A stretch of 64,000 nucleotides of DNA from Sphingobacteriales bacterium (GTDB taxonomy: Bacteria > Bacteroidota > Bacteroidia > Chitinophagales > Chitinophagaceae): contig SEFT01000006.1 in the NCBI GenBank assembly GCA_004144175.1, forward strand, positions 1 through 64,000, written 5' to 3'. Position 1 is the stretch's first letter. Every line of letters starts with the position of its first letter. A program made the position numbers and the translations under genes. The notes beneath the pieces were generated by a model. The model had not been told where the DNA came from. It searched no databases and worked only from the letters and a program-made list of their open reading frames with translations. Shown here piece after piece: positions 1 through 8,727 of the stretch.

Positions 1-101
1 GTCCATTCTTCGCCCAGGTCGGCAGCAAGTGTATCCTGCTTGATGTCCTGCAGCTCGCGCAGCTTCTTTATATTCCTTCCGTGGTGAATCTTTTTGTCCA
101 T
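1..101 (-). CDS. XRE-family helix-turn-helix regulator, N-terminal fragment
   Basis: The gene runs off the left edge of the window; only the first 33 codons are present, starting with ATG at 101 on the minus strand. The visible peptide begins MDKKIHHGRNIKKLRELQ and continues with a KQDTLAADLG stretch. This is the usual start of the Cro/C1-type HTH domain in Bacteroidota proteins of this kind (IHxGRNIKxLRE, then a Q-x-x-LA recognition segment). The role would be DNA binding by the N-terminal HTH; the rest and any effector domain lie outside the window. Confidence 0.75.
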   Translation of the reverse strand, partial: MDKKIHHGRNIKKLRELQDIKQDTLAADLGEEW

Positions 102-298
102 AGAACCCTGTCATCAGTGTGATAAGCCAAAGATAATAACAATTGCGAGGTAATCGCATAGCAGTGGATGCGGAGTAGAATTACCGAACGATGAACGGTG
201 CCAACGCCTTTGTCGCTTCATAGCAGTACTGGCCTTTGTACCCCAAAAGAAAAATAAAGAAAGAGAAACAGAGCGGGGAGGGGAGGGAAACAAAAAAA

Positions 299-320
299 GG
301 GTTGATCTTGCGATCAACCC
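299..320 (-). terminator. Rho-independent terminator of dnaJ
   Basis: A perfect 9-bp stem (GGGTTGATC / GATCAACCC) with a TTGC loop is followed on the minus strand by a run of T. The stem overlaps the dnaJ stop codon at 314-316. Confidence 0.85.
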
Positions 321-1498
321 CCGAATGCGTCTTTTATCTTGTCGAAGAAGGTGCGGTCTTCTTTCATGCTTTTGGCTTCAGGCCCGGGTTTGAAGTTGGC
401 CGAGTTCTTGAGCTTCTCGAGCATGTCGCGCTCGTCGTTGCTCAGGTTTTGCGGGCTCCATACATTCACCTCTACCAGCTCATCACCTTTATCGTAACTC
501 TGAAAGGCAGGGAAACCTTTACCCTTCAGCCGGAATATCTTACCGCTCTGCGTACCCGGTGGTATCTTGATCTTGGCCTTACCATCTATGGTAGGCACCT
601 CTACACTGGTACCCAGCACCGCCTCGGGGAACGACAGGTGGAGGTGATAGATCACATCCAGTTCGTTGCGGCGGAGGTGCGGGTGTTTCTCTTCTTCTAC
701 GAGTATCAGCAGGTCGCCGGCAGGGCCGCCACGCTCGCCCGCGTTGCCACGGCCGCTCATGCTCAGCTGCATGCCATCCTGCACACCGGCCGGTATGTCT
801 AGGCTGATGGTCTCTTCGCCATATACGCGGCCCTCGCCTTTGCAGCTGGTGCATTTGGCGGTTACCTGTGTGCCTTCGCCATTGCAGGTAGGGCAAGTGG
901 TCACGGTCTGCATCTGCCCCAGGAAGGTGTTGGTAACACGGCGTACCTGGCCGGTGCCGCCGCAGCCGTTACAGGTGCTTATGCTGCTTTTGTCTTTGGC
1001 GCCGCTGCCTTCGCAGGTGCCGCAGGGTACGTATTTCTTTACTTTTATTTTTTTGTTGGCGCCATTGGCTACTTCGGCATAGTCCATCTTGAGCTTTACG
1101 CGCAGGTTGGCACCACGTGAGCCCTGCCTGCGGCCACCCTGGCGGCCACCGCCCCCGCCGCCCCCAAAGAAGCTGCCAAAGGCATCGTCGCCAAATATGT
1201 CGCCAAAGTTCTGGAAGATGTCTTCCATGCGCATGCCGCCCTGGCCGCCGCCAAAGCCGCCGCCTGCGTTGCCGCTCATGCCTGCATGGCCAAAGCGGTC
1301 GTAGCGTTCTTTCTTCTCGGGTGTGCTGAGTACGTCGTAAGCCTCGGCCGCTTCTTTAAATTTCTCCTCGGCGGCTTTGTCGCCGGGGTTGCGGTCGGGG
1401 TGGTACTGCATCGCTATCTTGCGATAAGACTTTTTGATCTCGTCGGCACTTGCTCCTTTCGAAACACCTAATACCTCGTAATAATCTCTTTTTGCCAT
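314..1498 (-). CDS. dnaJ: Molecular chaperone DnaJ (Hsp40)
   Basis: 394 aa, normal length for a class I DnaJ. The J domain covers residues 1-70 with the HPD motif at 33-35, which stimulates the DnaK ATPase. A Gly/Phe-rich linker (about 75-130) contains a GGGGGGG run. Four zinc-binding CxxCxGxG repeats follow, with cysteines at 159/162, 176/179, 202/205 and 216/219, then the C-terminal substrate-binding domains. It acts in the cytoplasm with DnaK and GrpE in protein folding. It lies 42 bp downstream of grpE on the same strand, so the two are likely co-transcribed; dnaK is not in the window. Confidence 0.97.
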   Translation of the reverse strand: MAKRDYYEVLGVSKGASADEIKKSYRKIAMQYHPDRNPGDKAAEEKFKEAAEAYDVLSTPEKKERYDRFGHAGMSGNAGGGFGGGQGGMRMEDIFQNFGDIFGDDAFGSFFGGGGGGGRQGGRRQGSRGANLRVKLKMDYAEVANGANKKIKVKKYVPCGTCEGSGAKDKSSISTCNGCGGTGQVRRVTNTFLGQMQTVTTCPTCNGEGTQVTAKCTSCKGEGRVYGEETISLDIPAGVQDGMQLSMSGRGNAGERGGPAGDLLILVEEEKHPHLRRNELDVIYHLHLSFPEAVLGTSVEVPTIDGKAKIKIPPGTQSGKIFRLKGKGFPAFQSYDKGDELVEVNVWSPQNLSNDERDMLEKLKNSANFKPGPEAKSMKEDRTFFDKIKDAFGG

Positions 1499-1540
1499 AC
1501 CCTTGAAGGGTCTTTTATGATTGTTGACTTATAAATATTG

Positions 1541-2149
1541 TTATTTGCCTACTACTACTTTGGCGTGGCGTATAAGCTTGTCGTTGAGGTAGTAGCCGGG
1601 CTGTATCACATCGATTACCTTGCCTACCATGTCTTCGTTGGGGGCAGGTATCTCGGTGATGGCCTCGTGCAGGTCGGCATCGAAGGGCTGGTTGATGCTG
1701 TCCATCGCCTTGAGGCCTTTTTGCTGCAGGGTGTTGCGCAGTTTGTTGAACACCAGCGACACACCTTCTTTTATCATGTTGATGTCGGTAGTGGTCTCCA
1801 TTTGCTTGGTAGCGCGGTTGCTATCGTCTACCACATCCAGCAGCGACTGTATGATGTCTTTACCGGCGGTCTGGGTCAGTTCCATGCGTTCCTTAGCATT
1901 GCGCTTGCGGAAGTTCTCGAACTCGGCCACCAGGCGCAGGTATTTATCTTTAGCGTCGTTTAGTTCCGCTCTTAGTTTTTCGTATTCGCTCTCCTCTTCT
2001 ACCGAGTCGTTGAGGTGGGTGGTGCCCGCCATGCTGTCGTCGGTATTCAATTCATTCGCCAGGGCCTCGTCCATTACATCTTCGGGTTGTGCCATGTTGT
2101 CGGGGTTCTCGTTCACAGCACCTTCTTTTTCAAAAGCGTTGTCGCTCAT
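1541..2149 (-). CDS. grpE: Nucleotide exchange factor GrpE
   Basis: GrpE releases ADP from DnaK and so recycles it. The product has an acidic, poorly conserved N-terminus, a long coiled coil (about residues 55-100, with KYLRLVAEFENFRKR, the GrpE core motif) and the C-terminal beta-wing region (NPFDADLHEA-like NQPFDADLHEAIT). I chose ATG at 2149 (202 aa) rather than the in-frame ATG at 2173. A good minus-strand promoter element at 2178-2185 would put the transcription start at or just downstream of 2173, and the extra residues are only FFKKKKN. The gene precedes dnaJ in an operon. Confidence 0.95.
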   Translation of the reverse strand: MSDNAFEKEGAVNENPDNMAQPEDVMDEALANELNTDDSMAGTTHLNDSVEEESEYEKLRAELNDAKDKYLRLVAEFENFRKRNAKERMELTQTAGKDIIQSLLDVVDDSNRATKQMETTTDINMIKEGVSLVFNKLRNTLQQKGLKAMDSINQPFDADLHEAITEIPAPNEDMVGKVIDVIQPGYYLNDKLIRHAKVVVGK

Positions 2150-2177
2150 ATTTTTCTTTTTTTTAAAAAACATCCTG

Positions 2178-2185
2178 CAAAAGTA
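2178..2185 (-). promoter_or_regulatory. Promoter -7 element for grpE-dnaJ
   Basis: On the minus strand this reads TACTTTTG, matching the Bacteroidota TAnnTTTG element. It lies 29 bp before the chosen grpE start. No CIRCE-type inverted repeat was seen next to it. Confidence 0.6.
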
Positions 2186-2304
2186 TTGTCAATTACTTTG
2201 CCATAGTCGTATTTGAGCCAAAATGTCGCAAAACGGCTGCTAAGTTTGACAATAAGTTACTGTAACTGCTTCGGTGTGAAGCGACTGAGTATTTGTCAGG
2301 CCGC

Positions 2305-2847
2305 TTAGCGACGCTCTACCGTCCAGGCCATGTGTATCAGGTCGGCATAGCTGCCGTCTTTCTGCTTGATGGCGCGTACCTGGCGGCCCTCCTTCACGAA
2401 GCCGCAGCTTTCGTAGAGCTTTAGCGCTGGTTCGTTGGTATGGAATACGCGGAGCAGTACTTTCTCGATATCGGGCTGCTGAGCGGCCCAGTCGAGCAGC
2501 ACTTGTAGCATTTTGCGGCCAATGCCCATGCGCTGGTAGGCAGGGTGTACGCTGAGGCCGAACTCGCCCGTGTGCCGCATCTTGAAGCTATTGGCCGGGA
2601 GGAAGTTGAGCAGGCCTACTACCTTTTCGCCATCCAGGGCAATGAGGATCAAGGCATCGGGGCGGCTGTGTACGCGGATGAAATCGCGCTCCTGCTCCAG
2701 CGTGGGGTCAAACTCGTCGGGGACGGTAAGTACCTGGTCGGAGGAGGAGAAAAGGTCGCCGGCAAAGGTGATGATGGCCTGCGCGTCGGCATCGGCGGCC
2801 TTGCGTATAAGGAGGTCTTTATTACCTGTGGTAAAGGTCTGTTTCAT
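2305..2847 (-). CDS. GNAT-family N-acetyltransferase
   Basis: 180 aa. The fold signature is clear: an N-terminal IRKAADADAQAIITFA segment, a central strand (LDGEKVVGLLNFLP), and the acetyl-CoA pyrophosphate-binding motif A near residues 98-115 (SVHPAYQRMGIGRKML). A C-terminal NEPALKLYESCGFVKEGR motif B completes it. The acceptor substrate cannot be inferred. It is the last gene of a three-gene minus-strand unit, only 3 bp after the FemAB-like gene. Confidence 0.9.
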   Translation of the reverse strand: MKQTFTTGNKDLLIRKAADADAQAIITFAGDLFSSSDQVLTVPDEFDPTLEQERDFIRVHSRPDALILIALDGEKVVGLLNFLPANSFKMRHTGEFGLSVHPAYQRMGIGRKMLQVLLDWAAQQPDIEKVLLRVFHTNEPALKLYESCGFVKEGRQVRAIKQKDGSYADLIHMAWTVERR

Positions 2848-2850
2848 AAA

Positions 2851-3789
2851 CTAGCGGAGATAGTTAATGGCATTCCAAAGCAGGGAGTCGGACTTCTTGA
2901 GTACGATGTACAGCTCCCGCCTGCCGCCGAAGCCCCTAAAGAAACGTTCCACCCCGGGGTCCATGCTGCCCTCGAGGTCGAAGATGGTATTGCCGCGGGC
3001 CTTTGCTTGTTTGATGGCGTGCCATAACAGGGCCGACATGGCGCGGTAGCTATCGCCCCCCGGCTTTTGGGCGCCCATGTAGTAGTAGCTGCGCTCCTGG
3101 TCCCACACATTCCAGACGATTGCGGCTACCTCACTACCCTTACGGGCTACCCAGAGGGCGGCGCTGTTGTGGGCCTTGCAGGCGTCCATCAGGCGCTGCA
3201 CATCGGCCAGGGTGTAAGGTTGCCCCACTCCTTTATTAGACAATGTCTGTTGCTGATAACTGTACAACTGCGGCAGGCAGGAAACATCGTCGGATATGGT
3301 AAATTCCTTCTCGGCAGCGCGGATGTTGCGGCGCAGGCTTTCTTTAAAATTGGCAAATAATGAAGCTTCGTCGCCAGCCAAGTCGATGAGAAATGTTTGC
3401 TGTACTTCGTTGCGCAGACCCTTGGCGCGGTAGAGGCCTGCCTGCCGGTTGCCGGGGTGCAGCGATACGTGCCATACCTTAGTAGCGGGCAGCTGACCCG
3501 CAAGGTCGGCGATTACATCGTGCTCGTGGCTGTCGCGGTTGGCTTCCTTCATATCGGCCGGGTAAAAGACCACCGGGCCCATGTAGGGGGTGAGCTTTGC
3601 ATTGCGCAATAGCGATATACCCATGCGCTGCTGCGGGGCATAGGGCCAGATGCCCGTTACCTGGTCGCCCTTTTGCGCGATGGCCGCCGACCAGCCGGGG
3701 CATACGGCATCGAGCCACCAGTGCTGGGCAAACACGGGGATACTCCGTTGCGCGGAGCAGATATCTTTATAACGCTGCTGGACCAACAC
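2851..3789 (-). CDS. FemAB/BioF2-like GNAT acyl- or aminoacyl-transferase
   Basis: 312 aa with the layout of the FemAB-related double-GNAT family. It has an N-terminal FAQHWWLDAV segment, a central SLRRNIRAAEK helix, and a C-terminal half ending with YRAMSALLWHAIKQAKARG and FDLEGSMDPGVERFFRGFGG. In this family the last motif (usually F-x-F-G-S) binds the acyl carrier. Members modify peptidoglycan, lipids or polysaccharide; the substrate here is unknown. Translation probably starts at GTG 3789, 3 bp after the permease gene, so the genes look co-translated. Confidence 0.75.
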   Translation of the reverse strand: MLVQQRYKDICSAQRSIPVFAQHWWLDAVCPGWSAAIAQKGDQVTGIWPYAPQQRMGISLLRNAKLTPYMGPVVFYPADMKEANRDSHEHDVIADLAGQLPATKVWHVSLHPGNRQAGLYRAKGLRNEVQQTFLIDLAGDEASLFANFKESLRRNIRAAEKEFTISDDVSCLPQLYSYQQQTLSNKGVGQPYTLADVQRLMDACKAHNSAALWVARKGSEVAAIVWNVWDQERSYYYMGAQKPGGDSYRAMSALLWHAIKQAKARGNTIFDLEGSMDPGVERFFRGFGGRRELYIVLKKSDSLLWNAINYLR

Positions 3790-3792
3790 GCT

Positions 3793-5031
3793 TTATTTGA
3801 ATTGCAGCACTTTGGCAGGCTGTATGCGACGAATATACAACGTAGGCAGCCACATACAAAGTATGCAGAGCACCAGCGTGACCACATCGATAAGGACGGG
3901 CTGCCACCAGTAGATGCGTACGGGTGCGTAGCGCATATAATAGGTACTCTCGGACAAGGTGATGAAGCCGAACTTCTTTTGCAGAAAGGCAATGCTGAGG
4001 GCGATAGCATTACCTAATATGATGCCAATACCCGCTATGAGCGCGGCATAGTACAGGAATATCTGCCGCATGTCTTCATTGGCCATGCCCTGCGCCTTGA
4101 GCAGGCCTATGAGCCTCGACTGCTCCACGATAAGGATGAGCAACGCGGCAGCAAGGTTCATGATGGCGACGATGGCCATGATGATGAGGATGATGCGCTC
4201 GTTGACATCCTGAAACTGCAGCCAGGAGAAGATATTCGGGAAGATATCGTACATAGTGCTGACCGATAGTGGCGGCTCTATATAATTATCGTATAGCTGT
4301 CGGGCGATGGTATCGGCCAGCGCCTGGTTCTTTACCGTTATCTGGTAGCCGTTGATCTGGTCGGGCGCCCAGTTGTTGATGCGCTGGAGCAGCCGCAGGT
4401 CGCAGACGGCATAGTCACGGTCCACCTCGACCATGCCCGTATGGTAGATGCCCGATACCATCATCCGGCGGATGCGGGGGAAGGTAGTGCCGGGCTCGAG
4501 GAAGTAGAGCTTCAGCTCATCGCCAATGTTGATGTTGAGGCGGTCGGCCGTGGTTTGGGAGATGAGCAGTTGCTTGGAGTAGGCAGTATCGGCATAGCTG
4601 AGCGCCTTGCCTTTGAAGCCTACGCCTGCGGGCAGGTGGTACTGCTCGTCCACACCCTTTAGCTGGAGGCCTTCCATTACCTGGTTGGCCTGTATGATGG
4701 CAGGGCGTACTGCGAAGGGCGCCATCTCCTTTATCTCTTTATGGCCTTTTATCTTTTGCTCGAGCACGGGGTTGCGCGATATGGGATCGGGGGTGATGAT
4801 GGTGCCCATATTGACATTGTAAGGCGTAATATGGATATGTCCCCAGAAGCTGAACAGTTTCTCCCGTATCTCGTACTTGAAGCCAGTGATGAATGCCATT
4901 GCCACAATCATGGTAGCCACGCTAAGGGCGGTAGCCCCGATAGCCAGCCGTATGATAAAGGACGAGAATGCGCCTTTTTGACGCATGAGGTACCGCCGCG
5001 CTATAAAGAATGGTAGATTCACTGGTGTCAA
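3793..5031 (-). CDS. LolC/LolE-like FtsX-family ABC transporter permease
   Basis: 412 aa inner-membrane protein of the MacB/FtsX type. It has an N-terminal membrane helix (about 22-45), a large periplasmic domain of roughly 230 residues, and three C-terminal membrane helices (near 275-300, 320-345 and 375-400). The opening FFIARRYLMRQKGAFSSFI is typical of lipoprotein-releasing permeases LolC/LolE, which pass outer-membrane lipoproteins to a chaperone. No ATPase gene is adjacent. It heads the unit with the two GNAT-fold genes. An alternative is a MacB-like efflux permease. Confidence 0.8.
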   Translation of the reverse strand: MTPVNLPFFIARRYLMRQKGAFSSFIIRLAIGATALSVATMIVAMAFITGFKYEIREKLFSFWGHIHITPYNVNMGTIITPDPISRNPVLEQKIKGHKEIKEMAPFAVRPAIIQANQVMEGLQLKGVDEQYHLPAGVGFKGKALSYADTAYSKQLLISQTTADRLNINIGDELKLYFLEPGTTFPRIRRMMVSGIYHTGMVEVDRDYAVCDLRLLQRINNWAPDQINGYQITVKNQALADTIARQLYDNYIEPPLSVSTMYDIFPNIFSWLQFQDVNERIILIIMAIVAIMNLAAALLILIVEQSRLIGLLKAQGMANEDMRQIFLYYAALIAGIGIILGNAIALSIAFLQKKFGFITLSESTYYMRYAPVRIYWWQPVLIDVVTLVLCILCMWLPTLYIRRIQPAKVLQFK

Positions 5032-5095
5032 AAGTAGGGTTTGGAAGGGGGATTGTCAAAAGTCATCTATTGAGCTTAAGTGCCAGATTCACCAA

Positions 5096-5150
5096 GTCAG
5101 TAGTTGCAAACTACTGACAGCTATTTTGGTGGAACACTATGGATAGCTGG
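5096..5150. repeat. Partial copy of the hairpin-ended small repeat
   Basis: A 23-nt hairpin GTCAGTAGTTGCAAACTACT-GAC (5096-5118) is followed by AGCTATTTTGGTGGAACACT and ATGG. The same end, in reverse complement, lies at the left edge of the element at 8302. The stem differs from the 8.3-kb copies by paired changes that keep base pairing. The other end of the element is not recognisable here. Confidence 0.65.
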
Positions 5151-5215
5151 GCATCCTCGTGCAAACAGGAAGAGTTGGTTGGTTATCTCAAATCCCCATG
5201 CGCAGTGATAAATAA

Positions 5216-5239
5216 AAAGGGAGGTTATTACCTCCCTTT
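5216..5239 (-). terminator. Terminator of the 960-aa T9SS gene
   Basis: A 10-bp stem (AAAGGGAGGT / ACCTCCCTTT) with a TATT loop is followed by TTTTTATTTA on the minus strand. It sits 22 bp downstream of the stop codon. Confidence 0.85.
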
Positions 5240-5260
5240 CGCTAAAGAATATGCCTGTTT

Positions 5261-8143
5261 CTATTCTTTGATAAACTTCGCATGGTTTACATGTCCTCTT
5301 ACGTCCGATATTGCAATTAGATACACACCCGGTGTCAAGCTTCGCAGGCCTATGCCGTCTGCCGCAACTATCCCTCTAATAATAGCCTTACCTGTTAGAT
5401 CTGATATTGTGTATGATTGCATCAGGCGGTCGGCAACATAAAGTCTGTCATTGGCTGGATTCGGATAAATAATTAATCCTTTGTCAGACACACTGCCCTT
5501 TACACTTGCAGGCTTGAAACTTAAAGTCGGGCTTTGTTTAATTACGATCATCGGTCCTAAGGCAGTATCGGCAACCCATGCAGCTGCAATTCCTACTCCA
5601 TCGTTACTGCCGTTAGCTAATGCCAGCTTGCTTTGGCCGCTTGTTACTACACCGGGATTTACAGAATTAGTGTTAATACGGGCATACCCTCCGCTCACAT
5701 CTTGAAAGCCTGTTGCTGCAACTGTCAAAGCATTATACTGACTACCTGCTATCCACCATCCCAGCGTGTAGTTACTGTTACCGAGACTTGTAGGATTACT
5801 ATAGGTTTCGGGGCCACTCCCGGCAGCTACGCATGGGCTATATCCGTTATTGTTATAAAGAGGGTTGTTCGATGTGGATATAGTTGTACCATTGGAGATA
5901 GGGGCGGTTGAATAGTTTGTCGTGTAAAAATCACATATGCCTCCTCGATATTCCCTTACCTCGCTGTTAGTGCCATTTTGAACTTCAGCTACAACTACCC
6001 ATTCTACATCATCGCTACCGGGCAGCCTGTTAAATGCTTCTATGCGAGGCAGTCCGGTTATGACAATCGCTGAATCGAGAATGAAGGAATCGATAAGCGG
6101 ATACGTACCTGATGATGCATCATACTTTTTACAGATCAACTTATAGTTCGTTGGGTCGTAGTATGTGTGATAGCCATAATGATAATTATTCCCTACTGTC
6201 TGCGCAACATCAGGATTTACACCGTAGCCTATGGTATATATTGGCTGAGTAGTTATGTTATCTGTAATGTTGGCATTCTTTACCTTGATCGACCCATCAC
6301 TTTCTGCCCAAGTAATAGACACTCCATAGGTCTGAGGGAAAGGATATATGCTTGGGGTTTCGTTTGTTATGGCATCGATATGAGGGGACGATTTAGCATA
6401 TCCACTGCTACCGACTGGATAGGGTGTGCTACTATTCTCGGTTATTGAGAATTTTGCATCGTCAAATGGATTATTGATCTCGTATGACCTTATATATATT
6501 TCAGTGGGTGAAGCGCTTAGATTTTCATATGCATATACCAGATGGTAATTGGGCGTATCAACTAAAGCAAGTGAGTCCGGGCGGTCGTCAAAAAGTTGAA
6601 TGTCTGGATGGCGTGCATTATTTACGGTTAGTGTGCGGACTGTATTCGTGATAGAACTGTATACATTTATCACAATCTTGTATGTACCCAATGTTGAATC
6701 ATAAAAGTCATTTGCCACTGCCTGTAAATAGCCCTTAGTCGAGTTATCATTGGTTAGGTATAGGTTGAACCTGTCCGTATTTACCCAATCGATCCTACCT
6801 GATGTATCAGAACGCCAAATAACTTTATCCGTCAACGATGGAGTTGTAGCAGGCCAGGCGGGAACAGATGCTGTAGGTATTGAATTTGAAAACTTATACC
6901 AAATATTTGCACCATCGTACCATGTAGTCATTATGGTATCGCCAGTATTAGTGGTACTCGCCATAGCCAGGTAGTTTGCAACAGATGTGTCATTGGCAAC
7001 ATAGTAGAAAGGACTGAATGGCCTCTTCCCTGTTCTTCTATCAACCTGCTGTGTAAATACGTTTGAACAGTTAATCCAACCAGGAGTAAAATACTTGTTA
7101 CCGATTTTATTAGTGTCGCTAACAAAACCTATTCCGGCAGTGATGCAAGGCGATGTGCCTTTAGCAGTATTGCCACTCAAAGAATACCCTGTAGTATCAA
7201 TACTGTTATAATGCATTATCTCATTATTAAAGCTCTGAGTAACCATACCCCACTTGGCGCCACCTAAGGTATTACTGTGAACTCCAGGCGACTCCATACT
7301 TATATCTGCTATAACGGCAGGGTTGCTTGCAAGTTGAGCAGTTGACAGAACCGTTGGTGTGCTACTCGTAAAATCAACAGACGTTCTATATAAGCTACGG
7401 CTTGAAGATGATCCAACCGTGTAAGCACCGAAATGTGCTACATATTTACTACTCGCTACGTCGTATTGCGCAGTCACATTAGCAAGCATTACTGGCGCTG
7501 GCATAGCAAAAGCATAATTTGTAGGTATCGTGTTAATATATCCGAATGCAGCATGAAGTGAATCATCGTCTTCGGACCACGTTATGACCATATCATGCAT
7601 CTTTGGCACTGTTGTTCCGGTTATGTTATTACCCCAGATAGGGAAAACATCCACTTTGGGATTATGCCCAAATGCTATCCTTCTGTTGCCGGCGAGATTG
7701 TCAAAAAATGTAGTTGCAGTTGGCATCATAGACGCCTTTGAATACTTGACCATTTCATACCCTGCCGAATCCTGTGTATAAGTCCAGAAGCAAATGTAGG
7801 TGGTTCCTGGGGCGCTTTGGGCATCACCAAGTGCCACATCAATCTGTTTAGCACCGGGTACAGAATATGTTTTACTCAGCCCACTTGCTGTATGAAAAAC
7901 CTTTACAGTTCCTGTTTGTACTCCGCTGTCGATCGATGTGTATGCGATCGCATACAAATAGCCACCACCCGTAGTAGAAGTGCGAGGGCACTTGATTATA
8001 TCGCAACTGATAGAATTGAGATCAGTTTTAGGTCCGAAGTATATCTCCGACCCAATCGGTGGAATCAATGTCTGAGACCTTGCAATGGGGATGCTGAATA
8101 CAAAAAGAAGCGCAGTCAGAAAATGGGTGATTAATGATTTCAT
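5261..8143 (-). CDS. Large secreted protein with T9SS type A sorting domain
   Basis: 960 aa. A signal peptide (about 1-24, ending SIPIARSQ) is followed by a long region of repeating beta-rich segments with recurring patterns such as VxITWSExDxS and TTWYDGANIWYKFSN, suggesting a beta-propeller or repeated sandwich folds. The C-terminus (about 880-960) has IIYPNPANDRLYV, then LTPGVYLIAISD, the T9SS type A signal that routes the protein through the Por/Gld machinery to the cell surface or medium. No catalytic motif was recognised. The pseudogene at 36.1-38.2 kb is a diverged relative of this gene. The composition is more AT-rich than the genes to its left. Confidence 0.85.
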   Translation of the reverse strand: MKSLITHFLTALLFVFSIPIARSQTLIPPIGSEIYFGPKTDLNSISCDIIKCPRTSTTGGGYLYAIAYTSIDSGVQTGTVKVFHTASGLSKTYSVPGAKQIDVALGDAQSAPGTTYICFWTYTQDSAGYEMVKYSKASMMPTATTFFDNLAGNRRIAFGHNPKVDVFPIWGNNITGTTVPKMHDMVITWSEDDDSLHAAFGYINTIPTNYAFAMPAPVMLANVTAQYDVASSKYVAHFGAYTVGSSSSRSLYRTSVDFTSSTPTVLSTAQLASNPAVIADISMESPGVHSNTLGGAKWGMVTQSFNNEIMHYNSIDTTGYSLSGNTAKGTSPCITAGIGFVSDTNKIGNKYFTPGWINCSNVFTQQVDRRTGKRPFSPFYYVANDTSVANYLAMASTTNTGDTIMTTWYDGANIWYKFSNSIPTASVPAWPATTPSLTDKVIWRSDTSGRIDWVNTDRFNLYLTNDNSTKGYLQAVANDFYDSTLGTYKIVINVYSSITNTVRTLTVNNARHPDIQLFDDRPDSLALVDTPNYHLVYAYENLSASPTEIYIRSYEINNPFDDAKFSITENSSTPYPVGSSGYAKSSPHIDAITNETPSIYPFPQTYGVSITWAESDGSIKVKNANITDNITTQPIYTIGYGVNPDVAQTVGNNYHYGYHTYYDPTNYKLICKKYDASSGTYPLIDSFILDSAIVITGLPRIEAFNRLPGSDDVEWVVVAEVQNGTNSEVREYRGGICDFYTTNYSTAPISNGTTISTSNNPLYNNNGYSPCVAAGSGPETYSNPTSLGNSNYTLGWWIAGSQYNALTVAATGFQDVSGGYARINTNSVNPGVVTSGQSKLALANGSNDGVGIAAAWVADTALGPMIVIKQSPTLSFKPASVKGSVSDKGLIIYPNPANDRLYVADRLMQSYTISDLTGKAIIRGIVAADGIGLRSLTPGVYLIAISDVRGHVNHAKFIKE

Positions 8144-8237
8144 TTGGAATAGTTTTCATTAAATATAGCCGCAGTATTTTATATATCAATGCGCCTGCAC
8201 CGACGATTAAAATAAATTTAATTTAGAACTTCCATTT

Positions 8238-8259
8238 GGCAAGTGTTTCCACTTGTGCC
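8238..8259. repeat. GGCAAGTG/CACTTGTGCC hairpin
   Basis: An 8-bp stem with a 2-nt bulge and TTTC loop. The 10-bp word CACTTGTGCC at 8250-8259 recurs, in either orientation, at 8638, 9630 and 10469. Confidence 0.6.
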
Positions 8260-8301
8260 TATAAACCGCCTAGCTCTCCGTAGTGTTCCATTAAAGAAGC
8301 T

Positions 8302-8430
8302 GTCCTTAGTTTGCAACTAAGGACTTGTAGACTGTCTTTATAAAGCCTAAAGCTGGATAATGCTTCAGCTACAAACCACTACCGGCCTGCCGTGCTAAAC
8401 TCATCATGCCCTTAGTTGCAAACTAAGGAC
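8302..8430. repeat. Hairpin-ended small repeat element, copy 1
   Basis: The left end is a 23-nt near-palindrome starting GTCCTTAGTTTGCAACTAAG; the right end (8408-8430) is its reverse complement, with one mismatch. Each end can fold into a hairpin by itself, and the two ends are inverted relative to each other. The interior (about 83 bp) is non-coding. This is the build of a MITE or REP-doublet. Confidence 0.8.
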
Positions 8431-8502
8431 AGCATTATGAGTAATCCTTATACTCCTATTCTTTCTCTTCCCCGCTCTCCCTAGTCTTCCATCAAAGAAG
8501 CT

Positions 8503-8631
8503 GTCCTTAGTTTGCAACTAAGGAATTGTTAACTGTCTTGATGCAGCCTAATAGATGTATAATGCTTCAGCTACAAATCACTACCGACCTGCTGTGCTAA
8601 ACCATCATGTCCTTAGTTGCAAACTAAGGAA
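8503..8631. repeat. Hairpin-ended small repeat element, copy 2
   Basis: Also 129 bp, with the same inverted hairpin ends (8503-8525 and 8609-8631), 201 bp downstream of copy 1. The interiors share long stretches, for example TAATGCTTCAGCTACAAA, with scattered differences. The flank before each copy (CTCTCC, TAG, TCTTCCAT or TGTTCCAT) is repeated too, so the duplication unit is close to 200 bp. Confidence 0.8.
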
Positions 8632-8708
8632 AGCATTGGCACAAGTGGAAGAATACTTGCGTCATTGGGGTGGCAGAAACTAAATCGCTGGTTGTGGGTT
8701 AAACCGTT

Positions 8709-8716
8709 TAGCTTTG
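8709..8716 (+). promoter_or_regulatory. Promoter -7 element of PAS copy 1
   Basis: TAGCTTTG matches TAnnTTTG and lies 11 bp before the ATG at 8728. The same element stands at nearly the same distance before the intact paralogue at 11399, so the promoter was duplicated with the gene. Confidence 0.6.
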
Positions 8717-8727
8717 CACACGCATAT

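Larger units (their letters stand above)
8144..8708. other. Intergenic region filled by palindromic repeats
   Basis: About 560 bp without a gene. It holds one GGCAAGTG/CACTTGTGCC hairpin, two copies of a 129-bp hairpin-ended element in direct orientation (period 201 bp) and a further copy of the GGCACAAGTG word at 8638-8647. An open frame from 8617 enters the PAS pseudogene but lies before its promoter and is not considered coding. Confidence 0.7.

Noticed and set aside
8302-8631. CRISPR-like repeats
   Set aside because: Only two units, each with inverted rather than direct hairpin ends and similar interiors; no spacers of constant length and no cas genes.
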